Shown: piece after piece, positions 6,419 to 13,978 of the stretch | Position numbering within the stretch: the first letter of the stretch is position 1 | Layout: the number at the start of each line of letters is the position of its first letter | Assembly (NCBI RefSeq): GCF_002860405.1 | Contig: NZ_NMWV01000023.1 | Span: 62,001-126,000 of the forward strand | DNA: 64,000 nt | Reading direction: 5' to 3' | Origin: Bifidobacterium imperatoris | Lineage (GTDB): Bacteria > Actinomycetota > Actinomycetes > Actinomycetales > Bifidobacteriaceae | The notes under the pieces: generated by a model | Database searches by the model: none | What the model saw: the letters and a program-made list of their open reading frames with translations, nothing else | Told to the model about the DNA's origin: nothing | Position numbers and translations under genes: made by a program

Positions 6419-8416
6419 TTATGAACGCTTCCTGTCCCAGTCGCGCAATACCTGGCGTATGCGCTTCGCCGCGTCTTCTCCGTCCAATACCCCGTTGACT
6501 GTGATGTTCACCGTCATGGGCTGGATGGAGGGCGTGCCATCGAAGCCGGCTTGCACGCCGAAGCTCATGCCGGCCAGTCCGCCGTTGATTCTGGCGATGC
6601 TGCGGCGCACGTCACGGTCGAAACCGGTGGTGAGGCCTTTGGCGAAGCCTTGCATGATAAGGCGGCCGTTGTTTGTCAATAGAATCTTGTCGTAGCTGGG
6701 CGGTCCCTTATGTTCCTTGATCCAGTCGGCTATTCCGCCAACGAATCCGGTGACGTTGTCCCATGCGGCCTTCAGACCATTGAGGAAACCGTCAATAATG
6801 CTCTTGCCCGCATTGTAGAGCGTGTTTCCCACGTTGCCTATCGCGTTCAGGATGCGCCCCGGCAATCCACGGAACCAATCGACCACGTTGTTCCATGTGT
6901 TCGTAACGGACTGCGCCGCGTTGCTGAAGAACGCTCCTATTCTTCCAGGCAGTGCCTGGAAGAAGCCGATGATGTTGTTTACGCAGGTTCCTAGCCAGTT
7001 GGTGAAATTCGACCATATCTGACGGCCGGTCTCGGTCTGGGTGAAGAACCACACCAATGCGGCCACCAATGCGGCTATGGCGGTGATGACGAGCATGATG
7101 GGGTTGGCGTTCATCACGAGGTTGAACGCTGCCTGCACGCCGGTGGCGAGCTTGGTGGCGGCCTGCCATACGCCTATCGCCGTCTGCCATGCCTGATAGG
7201 CGGCCACCGCGCCGCCGATGCCGACGACGAGAGAGCCGAGCCATTGCGCGTTTTCCTGCATCCATGTTCCCGCCGCGTCCAACGTATCGGCGATGGCGTC
7301 GAGGATATCGCCGAACGTCCGTGATGCGTCGGCTCCCGCGTCCAGATTGCCGGTCAGTCCGAAGGTATCGGCCGCGAACTGGACTATGGGGCCCAGCACA
7401 GCGCCCACGCCTTGAGTGAGGCTGTCGAATCCGGCCTTTACCGAATCGGCGCGCGATTTCACCGCGTCGAACACTCCTATTGCCGTGTCGCGTATGGTGA
7501 GGATCGCGGAGACCAGGCCACTGTCCTCGCTGACGTTGAACGCCTGCGCGAACTCGCTGGTAAAGGTCCCATCCTTGACAAGCGAGATGATGCCCTTGAG
7601 CGCGCTCGTGGCCTTGGAAGAGAACGCCGTGATTTTCTCGGCCGCGCCTCCTATCGCGGAGGTGACCATTGGTTTCACGAGGTTGAAGGCGTCCGTGAGC
7701 CCACCGGTCACGGCGGCTTCGAGATTGCCCAACGCGCCTTCCATCGTCTGCGTCGATGTGGCGGCCTGTTTGGCCACGTCGGTCATGCCGAGTTCCATTA
7801 TCGCGGCGTTGAATTCGTCGGCGGTTATCTCGCCTTCTTCCATTGCGTCGCGGAAATTGCCGGTGTAGGCTCCGGCCTTCAGCATGGCTTCCTGCAACCT
7901 GCCGGCCGCACCGGGGATGGCGTCGGTGAGCTGGTTCCAGTTCTCCGTCGTCAGTTTCCCGGCTCCGGCGGTCTGGGTCATGACCATTGCCACCGATTTG
8001 AACGTTTCGGCGTTGCCGCCCGCCACGGCGTTGAGGTTGCCGGCCGCTTCGGTCAAGCCGGTGTAGTCGCCGATGCCGTTGGCCGCCAACTGGGCGGTGG
8101 TGTTCTGGATGGTGGACAGGTCGTAAACGGTTTCGTCCGCGTATTTACGGGCGGCTGCGGTGGCCTTGTCCACGGCGGCCGTGTCGATGCCGGCGAAGCT
8201 CATGGTGTTCTTGAACTTGTCGGTGCTGTCGCTCATCTCCATGACGGCCCCGGTGAATCCCTTGAGCTTGTCCCAGAGCATGCTTACGCCCTTGGCGGCG
8301 ATGTTGCCCATGAACGAGCCGAAAGCGGACGCTTTGGCGGTGGCCTTCTCGAACGCCTTCACCGCGTCGTCGCTGTTGCCGGTGATTCTAACCGACATTA
8401 TGGCGCTTTTACCCAT
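6419..8416 (-). CDS. Tail tape measure protein
   Basis: It sets tail length and passes into the host at injection. The 665-aa protein has the tape-measure N-terminal domain (about 70-240), with FAGIDTAAVDKATAAARKYA and LTTENWNQLTDAIPGAAGRL, a predicted helical and hydrophobic middle (about 385-470) and a glycine/tryptophan-rich end. At about 0.15 nm per residue it predicts a tail of roughly 100 nm. GGAGGAGG lies 5-6 bases before the ATG at 8416. Its start overlaps the end of the frameshifted chaperone by eight bases. Confidence 0.93.
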   Translation of the reverse strand: MGKSAIMSVRITGNSDDAVKAFEKATAKASAFGSFMGNIAAKGVSMLWDKLKGFTGAVMEMSDSTDKFKNTMSFAGIDTAAVDKATAAARKYADETVYDLSTIQNTTAQLAANGIGDYTGLTEAAGNLNAVAGGNAETFKSVAMVMTQTAGAGKLTTENWNQLTDAIPGAAGRLQEAMLKAGAYTGNFRDAMEEGEITADEFNAAIMELGMTDVAKQAATSTQTMEGALGNLEAAVTGGLTDAFNLVKPMVTSAIGGAAEKITAFSSKATSALKGIISLVKDGTFTSEFAQAFNVSEDSGLVSAILTIRDTAIGVFDAVKSRADSVKAGFDSLTQGVGAVLGPIVQFAADTFGLTGNLDAGADASRTFGDILDAIADTLDAAGTWMQENAQWLGSLVVGIGGAVAAYQAWQTAIGVWQAATKLATGVQAAFNLVMNANPIMLVITAIAALVAALVWFFTQTETGRQIWSNFTNWLGTCVNNIIGFFQALPGRIGAFFSNAAQSVTNTWNNVVDWFRGLPGRILNAIGNVGNTLYNAGKSIIDGFLNGLKAAWDNVTGFVGGIADWIKEHKGPPSYDKILLTNNGRLIMQGFAKGLTTGFDRDVRRSIARINGGLAGMSFGVQAGFDGTPSIQPMTVNITVNGVLDGEDAAKRIRQVLRDWDRKRS

Positions 8417-8594
8417 GTTCCACCTCCTCCATTCGGGTCATCTCCTCGTTTAGCAGTCGTATGCCGGTGCCCCAGTCCAGGGGGCTTGCCTCGTTCCGCC
8501 ACTGCCACGGCGTGCCGCCGAAACGGTTGGCGAGCAGGAACGAGAGCATGCCCAGACTGTCCTCGGGCCACTCGGCTAGTCGGTAGGGTTTTCC
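8409..8594 (-). CDS. Tail assembly chaperone, -1 frameshift extension (gpGT)
   Basis: This open segment has no start of its own; it is reached by a -1 slip near the end of the upstream chaperone. The likely slip site is GGAAAAC (8588-8594), zero frame GAA AAC, giving DEENPYRLAEWPEDSLGML and about 59 extra residues (about 149 aa in all). The motif LANRFGGTPWQWRNEASPLDW is typical of the T domain. The position between the short chaperone and the tape measure gene is that of lambda G/GT. The heptamer is not the common GGGAAAG, so the exact slip is inferred. Confidence 0.75.
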   Translation of the reverse strand, partial: GKPYRLAEWPEDSLGMLSFLLANRFGGTPWQWRNEASPLDWGTGIRLLNEEMTRMEEVEHG

Positions 8595-8857
8595 TCGTCC
8601 ACCTCGCCCGGTTGCTTGAAGTCGATATCGGCCACGGTGTCGAGCCACTGGTCAAACGGGAGCGTGGTGGTGCCCTTCAAGCGTGAGGCCGCATACGCGG
8701 TGTAGTAACTGATGCGTTGCGGGGAGTCCTGCACGCTTCCCCAACCGTTGACCTGCGCGTGTTCCTCGGCCTTGCAACGGGCCCGTGGCGTCATGTCAAG
8801 GCGTTCGGTGCGCCCATCCGTATAGGTGATGATGAAATAAGGCATGATTGCCGTCAT
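8576..8857 (-). CDS. Tail assembly chaperone (gpG-like)
   Basis: It coats the tape measure protein during tail assembly. The start at 8857 (MTAIMPYFIITYTDGRTERL) has AAAGGAG 7 bases upstream; longer readings run into the upstream gene. The 93-aa product ends EENPTD at a TAG just after the frameshift site. Low size, acidic C-terminus and position directly before the tape measure gene agree with the family. Confidence 0.82.
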   Translation of the reverse strand: MTAIMPYFIITYTDGRTERLDMTPRARCKAEEHAQVNGWGSVQDSPQRISYYTAYAASRLKGTTTLPFDQWLDTVADIDFKQPGEVDEENPTD

Positions 8858-8859
8858 GT

Positions 8860-9246
8860 TCAGGCTCCTTTGATCTGGCTCATGGTCTTGTCTATGAATT
8901 CCTTGTAGAGGGGTTGCCAGCGGCTCTCGCTCTGGGCCACGCCGTCGTTCACGAACTGGCGGCCTTTGATATGCCTGGCCGGCCAACCGTAATTAATCAC
9001 GCCCGCGTAGGGAACGGCTTTGCGGCCGGCGCGGATGATGCCGGCCTTCTGGGTCGCGCCCACGCGAACGCTTTTGGCGAGCCTGCCGGTCTTGCCGCGC
9101 GTGGTGAGCGCCTGCACGGCCGGCAAAGCCACGTTCGCCGCCTTCCGGTTGACTTCCTTGAGTTCCTTCAGGTCGGCGCCGGCCTTGCGCATGGTCTGCA
9201 CGAAACGCTTCTGGCCCACGACCATCAGCGCCTTACCATTGCTCAT
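8860..9246 (-). CDS. Head-tail joining / tail completion protein (HK97 gp10-like)
   Basis: Proteins of this family sit at the head-tail junction or tail end. The 128-aa basic protein has LTTRGKTGRLAKSVRV and PYAGVINYGWPARHIKGRQF, the G-x-L-x-x-S and Y-x-x-x-x-x-x-G pattern I associate with HK97 gp10-like proteins. The order in this phage (major tail protein, this protein, chaperones) is slightly unusual because gp10-type genes usually precede the major tail gene. The start overlaps the major tail stop by four bases. Confidence 0.72.
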   Translation of the reverse strand: MSNGKALMVVGQKRFVQTMRKAGADLKELKEVNRKAANVALPAVQALTTRGKTGRLAKSVRVGATQKAGIIRAGRKAVPYAGVINYGWPARHIKGRQFVNDGVAQSESRWQPLYKEFIDKTMSQIKGA

Positions 9247-9665
9247 GCGCCGGTGGCGGGGGTGTAGGCGGCATGCTTCACGTTGGTGATGGCGAAGCTG
9301 ATATCATTCGTGTTCTTCGATTTCACGTCACCGCCGATGGCCACGGGTGAGATGGTCGCGTCGAACGTCCATTTGACGCCGCCGTTCTTGTTCGGGATGA
9401 ACTCGGCCGGCAACGTCTCGCCCGCATGGTCGAACAGCCAGGTCGCGAGACCGCCTTCGGTGAAGTCGTCGCCCACGGTGCCCTCGAACGTCCATGAGGT
9501 CGTCACGTTCGTTTCCTGCGAGCCGTCGAGATAGTTCACCGGGTCGTCACTGGAGTTCGAGGGGTTCAGCTGGGCCTTGGTCAGGTCGGCGGATAAATCC
9601 ATTGGGTTTTTCTCGTCCGTGATCTTGAACGAGCCCGGCCCCAGAATACGGGTCTTGGTTGCCAT
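9243..9665 (-). CDS. Major tail protein
   Basis: It polymerises into the tail tube. The 140-aa protein starts MATKTRILGPGSFKITD and is mainly beta, with VTTSWTFEGTVGDDFTEGGL and ending AYTPATGA. Size, acidic character, and location between connector genes and tail chaperones support the call. AAAGGAA precedes the ATG. Confidence 0.8.
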   Translation of the reverse strand: MATKTRILGPGSFKITDEKNPMDLSADLTKAQLNPSNSSDDPVNYLDGSQETNVTTSWTFEGTVGDDFTEGGLATWLFDHAGETLPAEFIPNKNGGVKWTFDATISPVAIGGDVKSKNTNDISFAITNVKHAAYTPATGA

Positions 9666-9679
9666 GATGGTTCCTTTCC

Positions 9680-10045
9680 TTAGATTGGGTTCAAAGTGAT
9701 TTCGTAGGCGGCCAGTTCGCCCGCGTTGGCGAGGTTGAAGCCTGCCGGAACGGCTGACCGTAGGGGGATGTTCGCCTGGTGCATGAGGTCCAGCACGTTG
9801 AGGATCACGTCAAGCCCCTTGGCCTGAGTGGTCGGCGTGCCGGCCGTGACCATGAGGCGGAACGTGAGCTGTGGCGGCATGGGGTGCCAGCCGTTCCACT
9901 GGTAGTCCGGTGGTTCGATCCAGACGCTGGCCTTGCCTGGAGTGGGTTTCACCGATGCGGGGTCTGTGGTCACTTGGGTGACGAGCCCGCCCAAACCGGT
10001 GAGCTTGTCCGAAAGCTCGGCGGTGGCCTGTTCGTAGTCGTTCAT
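9680..10045 (-). CDS. Tail terminator / neck protein, probable
   Basis: I infer a head-tail completion role from order. The start at 10045 (MNDYEQATAELSDKLTGLGG) overlaps the upstream gene by four bases (ATGA), giving 121 aa; the longer open frame above it lies inside that gene. The stretch KASVWIEPPDYQWNGWHPM followed by LTFRLMVTAGTP resembles minor-capsid/tail-terminator proteins of actinobacteriophages. No catalytic motif. Confidence 0.62.
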   Translation of the reverse strand: MNDYEQATAELSDKLTGLGGLVTQVTTDPASVKPTPGKASVWIEPPDYQWNGWHPMPPQLTFRLMVTAGTPTTQAKGLDVILNVLDLMHQANIPLRSAVPAGFNLANAGELAAYEITLNPI

Positions 10046-10377
10046 GCCACGCCCATTCCGGCTGGTATGCCCAACGCCCTGAGTTTCGGCCAGGCGGCGC
10101 GCAACGGGTCGGTGCTGATTCTGAACGGTTCCACACCGTCCACGGTCAGACCGACGATGCCGTTGCGCGCGTCCTTGGCCTGCCACAGGTCGAGGCCCAC
10201 GGTCAATACCACGTCGTCCATCACCGGGGTGGGTATCTCATGGCCGGTGACGTGCGGTTTCAGGTAGGCGCGAGCCGTTTCGAGCATGCTCGAAAGCTCA
10301 GGCCTGTCGTCAACGTCCAGCGTGCCGGCCAGTTTGGCGAGCCGGTCGGTCAACGGGTCTTCCTCCGAATCGCTCAT
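10042..10377 (-). CDS. Head-tail connector protein, probable
   Basis: The 111-aa acidic protein starts MSDSEEDPLTDRLAKLAGTL and is helical at the N-terminus (RPELSSMLETARAYLKPHV), as are gp6-like head-tail connectors. It lies downstream of capsid and head-fibre genes and overlaps the next gene by four bases. GGAAG lies before the ATG. Assigned from position and general composition. Confidence 0.65.
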   Translation of the reverse strand: MSDSEEDPLTDRLAKLAGTLDVDDRPELSSMLETARAYLKPHVTGHEIPTPVMDDVVLTVGLDLWQAKDARNGIVGLTVDGVEPFRISTDPLRAAWPKLRALGIPAGMGVA

Positions 10378-10392
10378 AATGCTGCTTCCTTC

Positions 10393-11187
10393 CTAGATTT
10401 TGTAGAGTTGCGGGGTGACTGAGCCCGCGTAGGTTTCAGTCGGGTTCAGCGTCAACTGGCAGCGCACCGATGTGGGTTCGGTGAGCGTGAACGATGCCGG
10501 CGCGTTATAGATGGTGTCTGGATTGGATGGCGGGTATTGGAGCCTCGGCGTAGGATAGACTCCCGTTCCTTGCATGGAGAGCACATAGTCACCAGCCGCC
10601 AGAACGATATCCTTGTAGATGCCGCCCCACTGCGAGGGGGTGCCATTCAGCATGTAGGCTTCGCCGTCTCTCTCGCATTTCACCCCGTAAGCCGAGGTTG
10701 ATTTTAAAGTGGGCCATAGGTTCATGGCACTAATCCCCCCCCCCGATGCGTTTGTGTCATCCGGTGGTGTCCACTCGGTCGGAGTGGAGCCTTGTTCCAA
10801 CTGCAATCTCACATCAATCGGCCCGAACGAATCGTTTGAATCATTCAGGTATCGACAGAACCCGCATTTGATGCCCTTGTCGATCTGCTCCTGGCTCAGG
10901 CTGAAGGTGACAGCAGTCTTGCCTGCCGCCATATACGCGATGCGGTCTTCTCCAGGGGTCAGGGTTCCGCTCCAGACTCCGGCGTAGATGTTCGCAGGTA
11001 ATTTTTCCTGCACTGATAGGGAGTACTGGCCTGGCTGTGAAACGGCCGGGGTCGGCCAAGCGAGGCCCGCCCCTGGTGTCAGGCCTTCATCCCCGGTCAG
11101 CGACAGTGATTTGTCGGCATTCACCTTGGCGGTGAACCCGTTCGCGGTCGCCGGACCGTATGCCGTGAGATTGCGGGAGGGGGTCAC
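10393..11187 (-). CDS. Head fibre / capsid decoration protein with duplicated carbohydrate-binding-like domain
   Basis: The start is a GTG at 11187 that overlaps the capsid stop (GTGA), giving 264 aa. Two copies of one beta domain are visible: copy one around 5-60 (RNLTAYGP...ADKSLSLTG...GQYSLSVQ) and copy two around 150-215 (MNLWPTLK...DGEAYMLNG...AGDYVLSMQG). Between them IDVRLQLEQGSTPTEWTPP is a motif common in phage carbohydrate-binding structural proteins. Position right after the capsid gene rather than in the tail block suggests display on the head surface, perhaps binding mucin or cell-wall glycans; this is inference. Confidence 0.65.
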   Translation of the reverse strand: MTPSRNLTAYGPATANGFTAKVNADKSLSLTGDEGLTPGAGLAWPTPAVSQPGQYSLSVQEKLPANIYAGVWSGTLTPGEDRIAYMAAGKTAVTFSLSQEQIDKGIKCGFCRYLNDSNDSFGPIDVRLQLEQGSTPTEWTPPDDTNASGGGISAMNLWPTLKSTSAYGVKCERDGEAYMLNGTPSQWGGIYKDIVLAAGDYVLSMQGTGVYPTPRLQYPPSNPDTIYNAPASFTLTEPTSVRCQLTLNPTETYAGSVTPQLYKI

Positions 11188-12758
11188 GCTTTTGGGGAGA
11201 ACTTCACCGGTAGGATGCCCTGCTTGAACGTGGTGCCGAACGCGGCGTAACCGTAGACGCTGAACTGGCGGGTCAGGTTGATGATGTTGTCTGCCTGAAG
11301 CTGGAACGGCGCGCCACCCGACTCCCACATGGTGACGGCGGTCTTGTCCATGAACACCACGGTGCCTTCCGGCGCGCCGTCGAGCATGTTCACGTCGCGG
11401 CGTAGAAGTCGGCCGGTGATGCCTGCCGGGTCCAGAGAGCCGAGCGTGGTGGCCCCCTGGCCGGAAACGTCAAGGAAACGGTCTCCCTCGTCGGTCAGGT
11501 GCGCGATCTGCTTGAACACGTCGGGGCTTACGCCGATGTAGTCAAGGCTGGCGTTCACGTCATCGAATTTCGCGGCCGCGTCGATAATCAGGTCAAGCCA
11601 GTCGTTCGGTTTCATGTCGGCGGCCGTCTTGGCGACGGTGAGCTTGTCCGCGTCGGCAACGCCGGCGATGGCACCGTACAATGCGGTGCGTGCGGCGGCT
11701 TCGGTGGCCTTCGCGTAGGCGTTGGTGAGCGCGCGCATGTAATAGTTGACACCGCTGGCCGGCATGCGGTCGATGCGCTGGCGGGTCAGGTCGCCGTAAC
11801 CGCCATAGGTGTCGATGGTGGCGGACTCGTCGCCGAACGTGATCTTGCCGAACGGGAGCGGGTCGCCTTCCTTGGCCTGCTTGCCCACGGTCGTGGTGTC
11901 GGTCTTGAGCACCAGATAGCTCATGGTCATTCCCTCGGCCGGCAACGTCTCATGGGTGAGCAGGCCGGCGATGCGGCGCTTCTGTTCCAACAGTCGGATA
12001 CGGTCATTGATCCACGTGGGCTGAGGGTCCACGTCCGCGACGGTGGAGCCGGTGTAATCACGTTCCAACAGTGCGGTGTATGCCTGGCGTGCGGCGTCGG
12101 CCTTGCCCTGGTCATCCGAAACGAGGGCCTTCACTAGTTCGCCCTGATTGCGGTAGGCGGACAGCGGAGAGCTGGAGTTCGCCGGCTCCAGTCGGCTGGT
12201 CAGGGTGGTTTCGATGCTGCGCAGGCTGTCCGCCTGTTCGTCCTGGCGGGACTGCAAAGAGTCCAGCAGCTTCTTCAGTTCCTCATCCATTGGTTTTCCT
12301 TCCTGTTTGTTGCGATGGTTGGTGATTTTCGCGTTTTCATACGCCGGCCAGCTGACCAGCGACGTTTCCAAGAGGCGGACGCGGCGGCGGTGCGTCACTC
12401 CGTCTTCGTCCTTGCTGTTCTCCAATGGCACGAAGCCGACTGACAGCGAGTCCAAAGCGCCTTCGTCCAACAAGGCCACCGCGTCGCGTCCCTGCTGGGT
12501 GTCGGCGATGCGAGCGGTGATGTGCAGGCCGTCTTCCCGGTTCTCGCCGTTGGTGATGCTGCCGATAAGCGTGTCGTGCTGGTAGTAGAGCTTGGCATTG
12601 TCAAGCCCTTCAAACACGGTGTCGGGGTCGAACGTCTCACGTTCGCCCCACACGTCGATGATGTCGCCGAACGGTACGGCGATGCCTTCCACGGTGCGGC
12701 CGTCGCCTTCCTTGGAGCGGGTGAGCCGTCTTCCCTTCAAACCGATTTCATGCTTCAT
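11184..12758 (-). CDS. Fused prohead protease and major capsid protein (HK97 fold)
   Basis: The 524-aa protein joins two functions. Residues 1-155 are an HK97-type prohead protease with candidate His in YYQHDTLIGSI and Ser in ALDSLSVGF, followed by SLVSWPAYENAKI. Residues 157-524 are a coiled-coil delta region (EELKKLLDSLQSRQDEQADSL) and an HK97-fold capsid (LTHETLPAEG, GDLTRQRIDRMP, RQFSVYGYAAFGTTFKQG). A strong internal ribosome binding site precedes M157, so free capsid protein can be made in excess of the fusion. The start overlaps the portal stop by 11 bases. Confidence 0.93.
   Translation of the reverse strand: MKHEIGLKGRRLTRSKEGDGRTVEGIAVPFGDIIDVWGERETFDPDTVFEGLDNAKLYYQHDTLIGSITNGENREDGLHITARIADTQQGRDAVALLDEGALDSLSVGFVPLENSKDEDGVTHRRRVRLLETSLVSWPAYENAKITNHRNKQEGKPMDEELKKLLDSLQSRQDEQADSLRSIETTLTSRLEPANSSSPLSAYRNQGELVKALVSDDQGKADAARQAYTALLERDYTGSTVADVDPQPTWINDRIRLLEQKRRIAGLLTHETLPAEGMTMSYLVLKTDTTTVGKQAKEGDPLPFGKITFGDESATIDTYGGYGDLTRQRIDRMPASGVNYYMRALTNAYAKATEAAARTALYGAIAGVADADKLTVAKTAADMKPNDWLDLIIDAAAKFDDVNASLDYIGVSPDVFKQIAHLTDEGDRFLDVSGQGATTLGSLDPAGITGRLLRRDVNMLDGAPEGTVVFMDKTAVTMWESGGAPFQLQADNIINLTRQFSVYGYAAFGTTFKQGILPVKFSPKA
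12288..12304 (-). promoter_or_regulatory. Internal ribosome binding site and ATG for free capsid protein
   Basis: On the coding strand AGGAAGG (12304-12298) lies 7 bases before an in-frame ATG at 12290. Initiation here would give 368 residues starting MDEELKKLLDSL, the normal start of an HK97-type scaffold-capsid protein. Confidence 0.65.
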
Positions 12759-13869
12759 CGTTCTGGGTTCCTTCCTGACTGGTGCCGGCTTCGGCCAGCG
12801 GCGGCATGCCTTCGTGGGCTCGCGCCTCGTTGACGGTCATCACGCCGGCTTCGATGGCGGTCTTATAGGTTTCCATACGGGTCTTGGTGTCCGAACGCCG
12901 GAATGCGTCCCAACCGAATTCGACCACATGGCCGCGTGGTATCACAGTGGATAAAGCGTCACGCATGGGTTGCACGTAGGCGTCCAGGGTGAAGTCGGCG
13001 AACTGGCTCCATTCCTGTTCCACATTCGAGTAGGTGAGGCTGCTTCCCGATTCGGCCAGCATCAGCTTCGGCGGGATGCCGAACAGGCGGGACAAGAGCG
13101 TGGTATCGAACTTCTGCGTCTCCAAGTACTGCATATCGGCGGGTGAAAGCAGCAGTGGCGTGTATTTCATGCCAGCGCCTATCACCTTCACGCCCTTCAT
13201 GTTCTTCTCGAACTGGCGTTTGGTGTTTTCCGAGATCTCGTTGTTAATTATCTTGTCCGAGCTGAGAATGCCGGAGGGTTGCGCGGGTTCCTCGAACCAC
13301 AGGGCCTTCGCGTCGCGCGCGTCCATAGCGCCGTTGATTTCCGCGCGGCCGGCCTCGATGGGACCGATGCCGTGCATGCGCCCCGGAAGGCTCACGAACG
13401 GAAGGTGCAGAATATCCGCGTCCTGGTAGGTGCGGCCCAGGTATCCGTAGCGTTTGATGGGGTTGGCCGGGTCATTCGAGATGTTATCGATGGTCACGAG
13501 CGATGCGGGGAGCACGCGCAAGCCCTTCACGCTGCCGTCAAGGCCACGCAATTTCAGCCAGAATGCCTCGCCTCGCACGATCAGGTCGCCCACGGTGAGC
13601 TTCACGAACTCGGTGCGGTAGCGGTTCGGATCAGGGCGTGCGATAACGTCGGCCTGCGGGGTTACCTCCACGCCGTTGCGCAACTGGCGGATAGGCAAAC
13701 CTGCTATCGAGGTTTCAAGAATCTGAACCGCACGGAACACGGTGCTGAAGTGCATCACGTCACGATCCGCCGCCACGCGGGACGGTGGAGTGGCCAATGG
13801 GCCGTCATCGCTTGTGGCGGCACGGTAGGCTGGTGCCAGCGTGTCGATGATGCGCTCGAAAAGATTCAT
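12748..13869 (-). CDS. Portal protein (HK97 family)
   Basis: It forms the dodecameric DNA channel at one capsid vertex. The 373-aa protein has the family pattern HFSTVFRAVQILETSIAGLP, GEAFWLKLR, ADILHLPF, and near the end IPPKLMLAESGSSLTYSNVEQ with LDAYVQPMRDAL. Length is near the lower end for the family (about 380-450). It lies between terminase and capsid genes. Upstream of its start are 10-bp tandem repeats. Confidence 0.95.
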   Translation of the reverse strand: MNLFERIIDTLAPAYRAATSDDGPLATPPSRVAADRDVMHFSTVFRAVQILETSIAGLPIRQLRNGVEVTPQADVIARPDPNRYRTEFVKLTVGDLIVRGEAFWLKLRGLDGSVKGLRVLPASLVTIDNISNDPANPIKRYGYLGRTYQDADILHLPFVSLPGRMHGIGPIEAGRAEINGAMDARDAKALWFEEPAQPSGILSSDKIINNEISENTKRQFEKNMKGVKVIGAGMKYTPLLLSPADMQYLETQKFDTTLLSRLFGIPPKLMLAESGSSLTYSNVEQEWSQFADFTLDAYVQPMRDALSTVIPRGHVVEFGWDAFRRSDTKTRMETYKTAIEAGVMTVNEARAHEGMPPLAEAGTSQEGTQNDEA

Positions 13870-13910
13870 GCGCCCATGAATACCCGTAAAAAAAATATCT
13901 CGCCACGGTG

Positions 13911-13960
13911 ATGGGGTATCTAGGGGTATCTAGGGGTATCTACGGGTATCTAGGGGTATG
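13911..13960. repeat. Five 10-bp tandem repeats between terminase and portal
   Basis: Five units of the form TAGGGGTATC occur back to back; units 2 and 3 are identical and the others differ by one or two bases. The period equals about one DNA helical turn, so a protein bound to each would face the same side. There is no reading frame here. A packaging, cohesive-end or replication site is possible. Confidence 0.9.
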
Positions 13961-13978
13961 CGGTCGGCGTGTCGCGGG

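Noticed and set aside
7412-8686. 424-codon + strand open frame opposite the tape measure gene
   Set aside because: Antisense to a well-supported tape measure and chaperone gene; Gly/His/Arg-rich composition of a GC-rich shadow.
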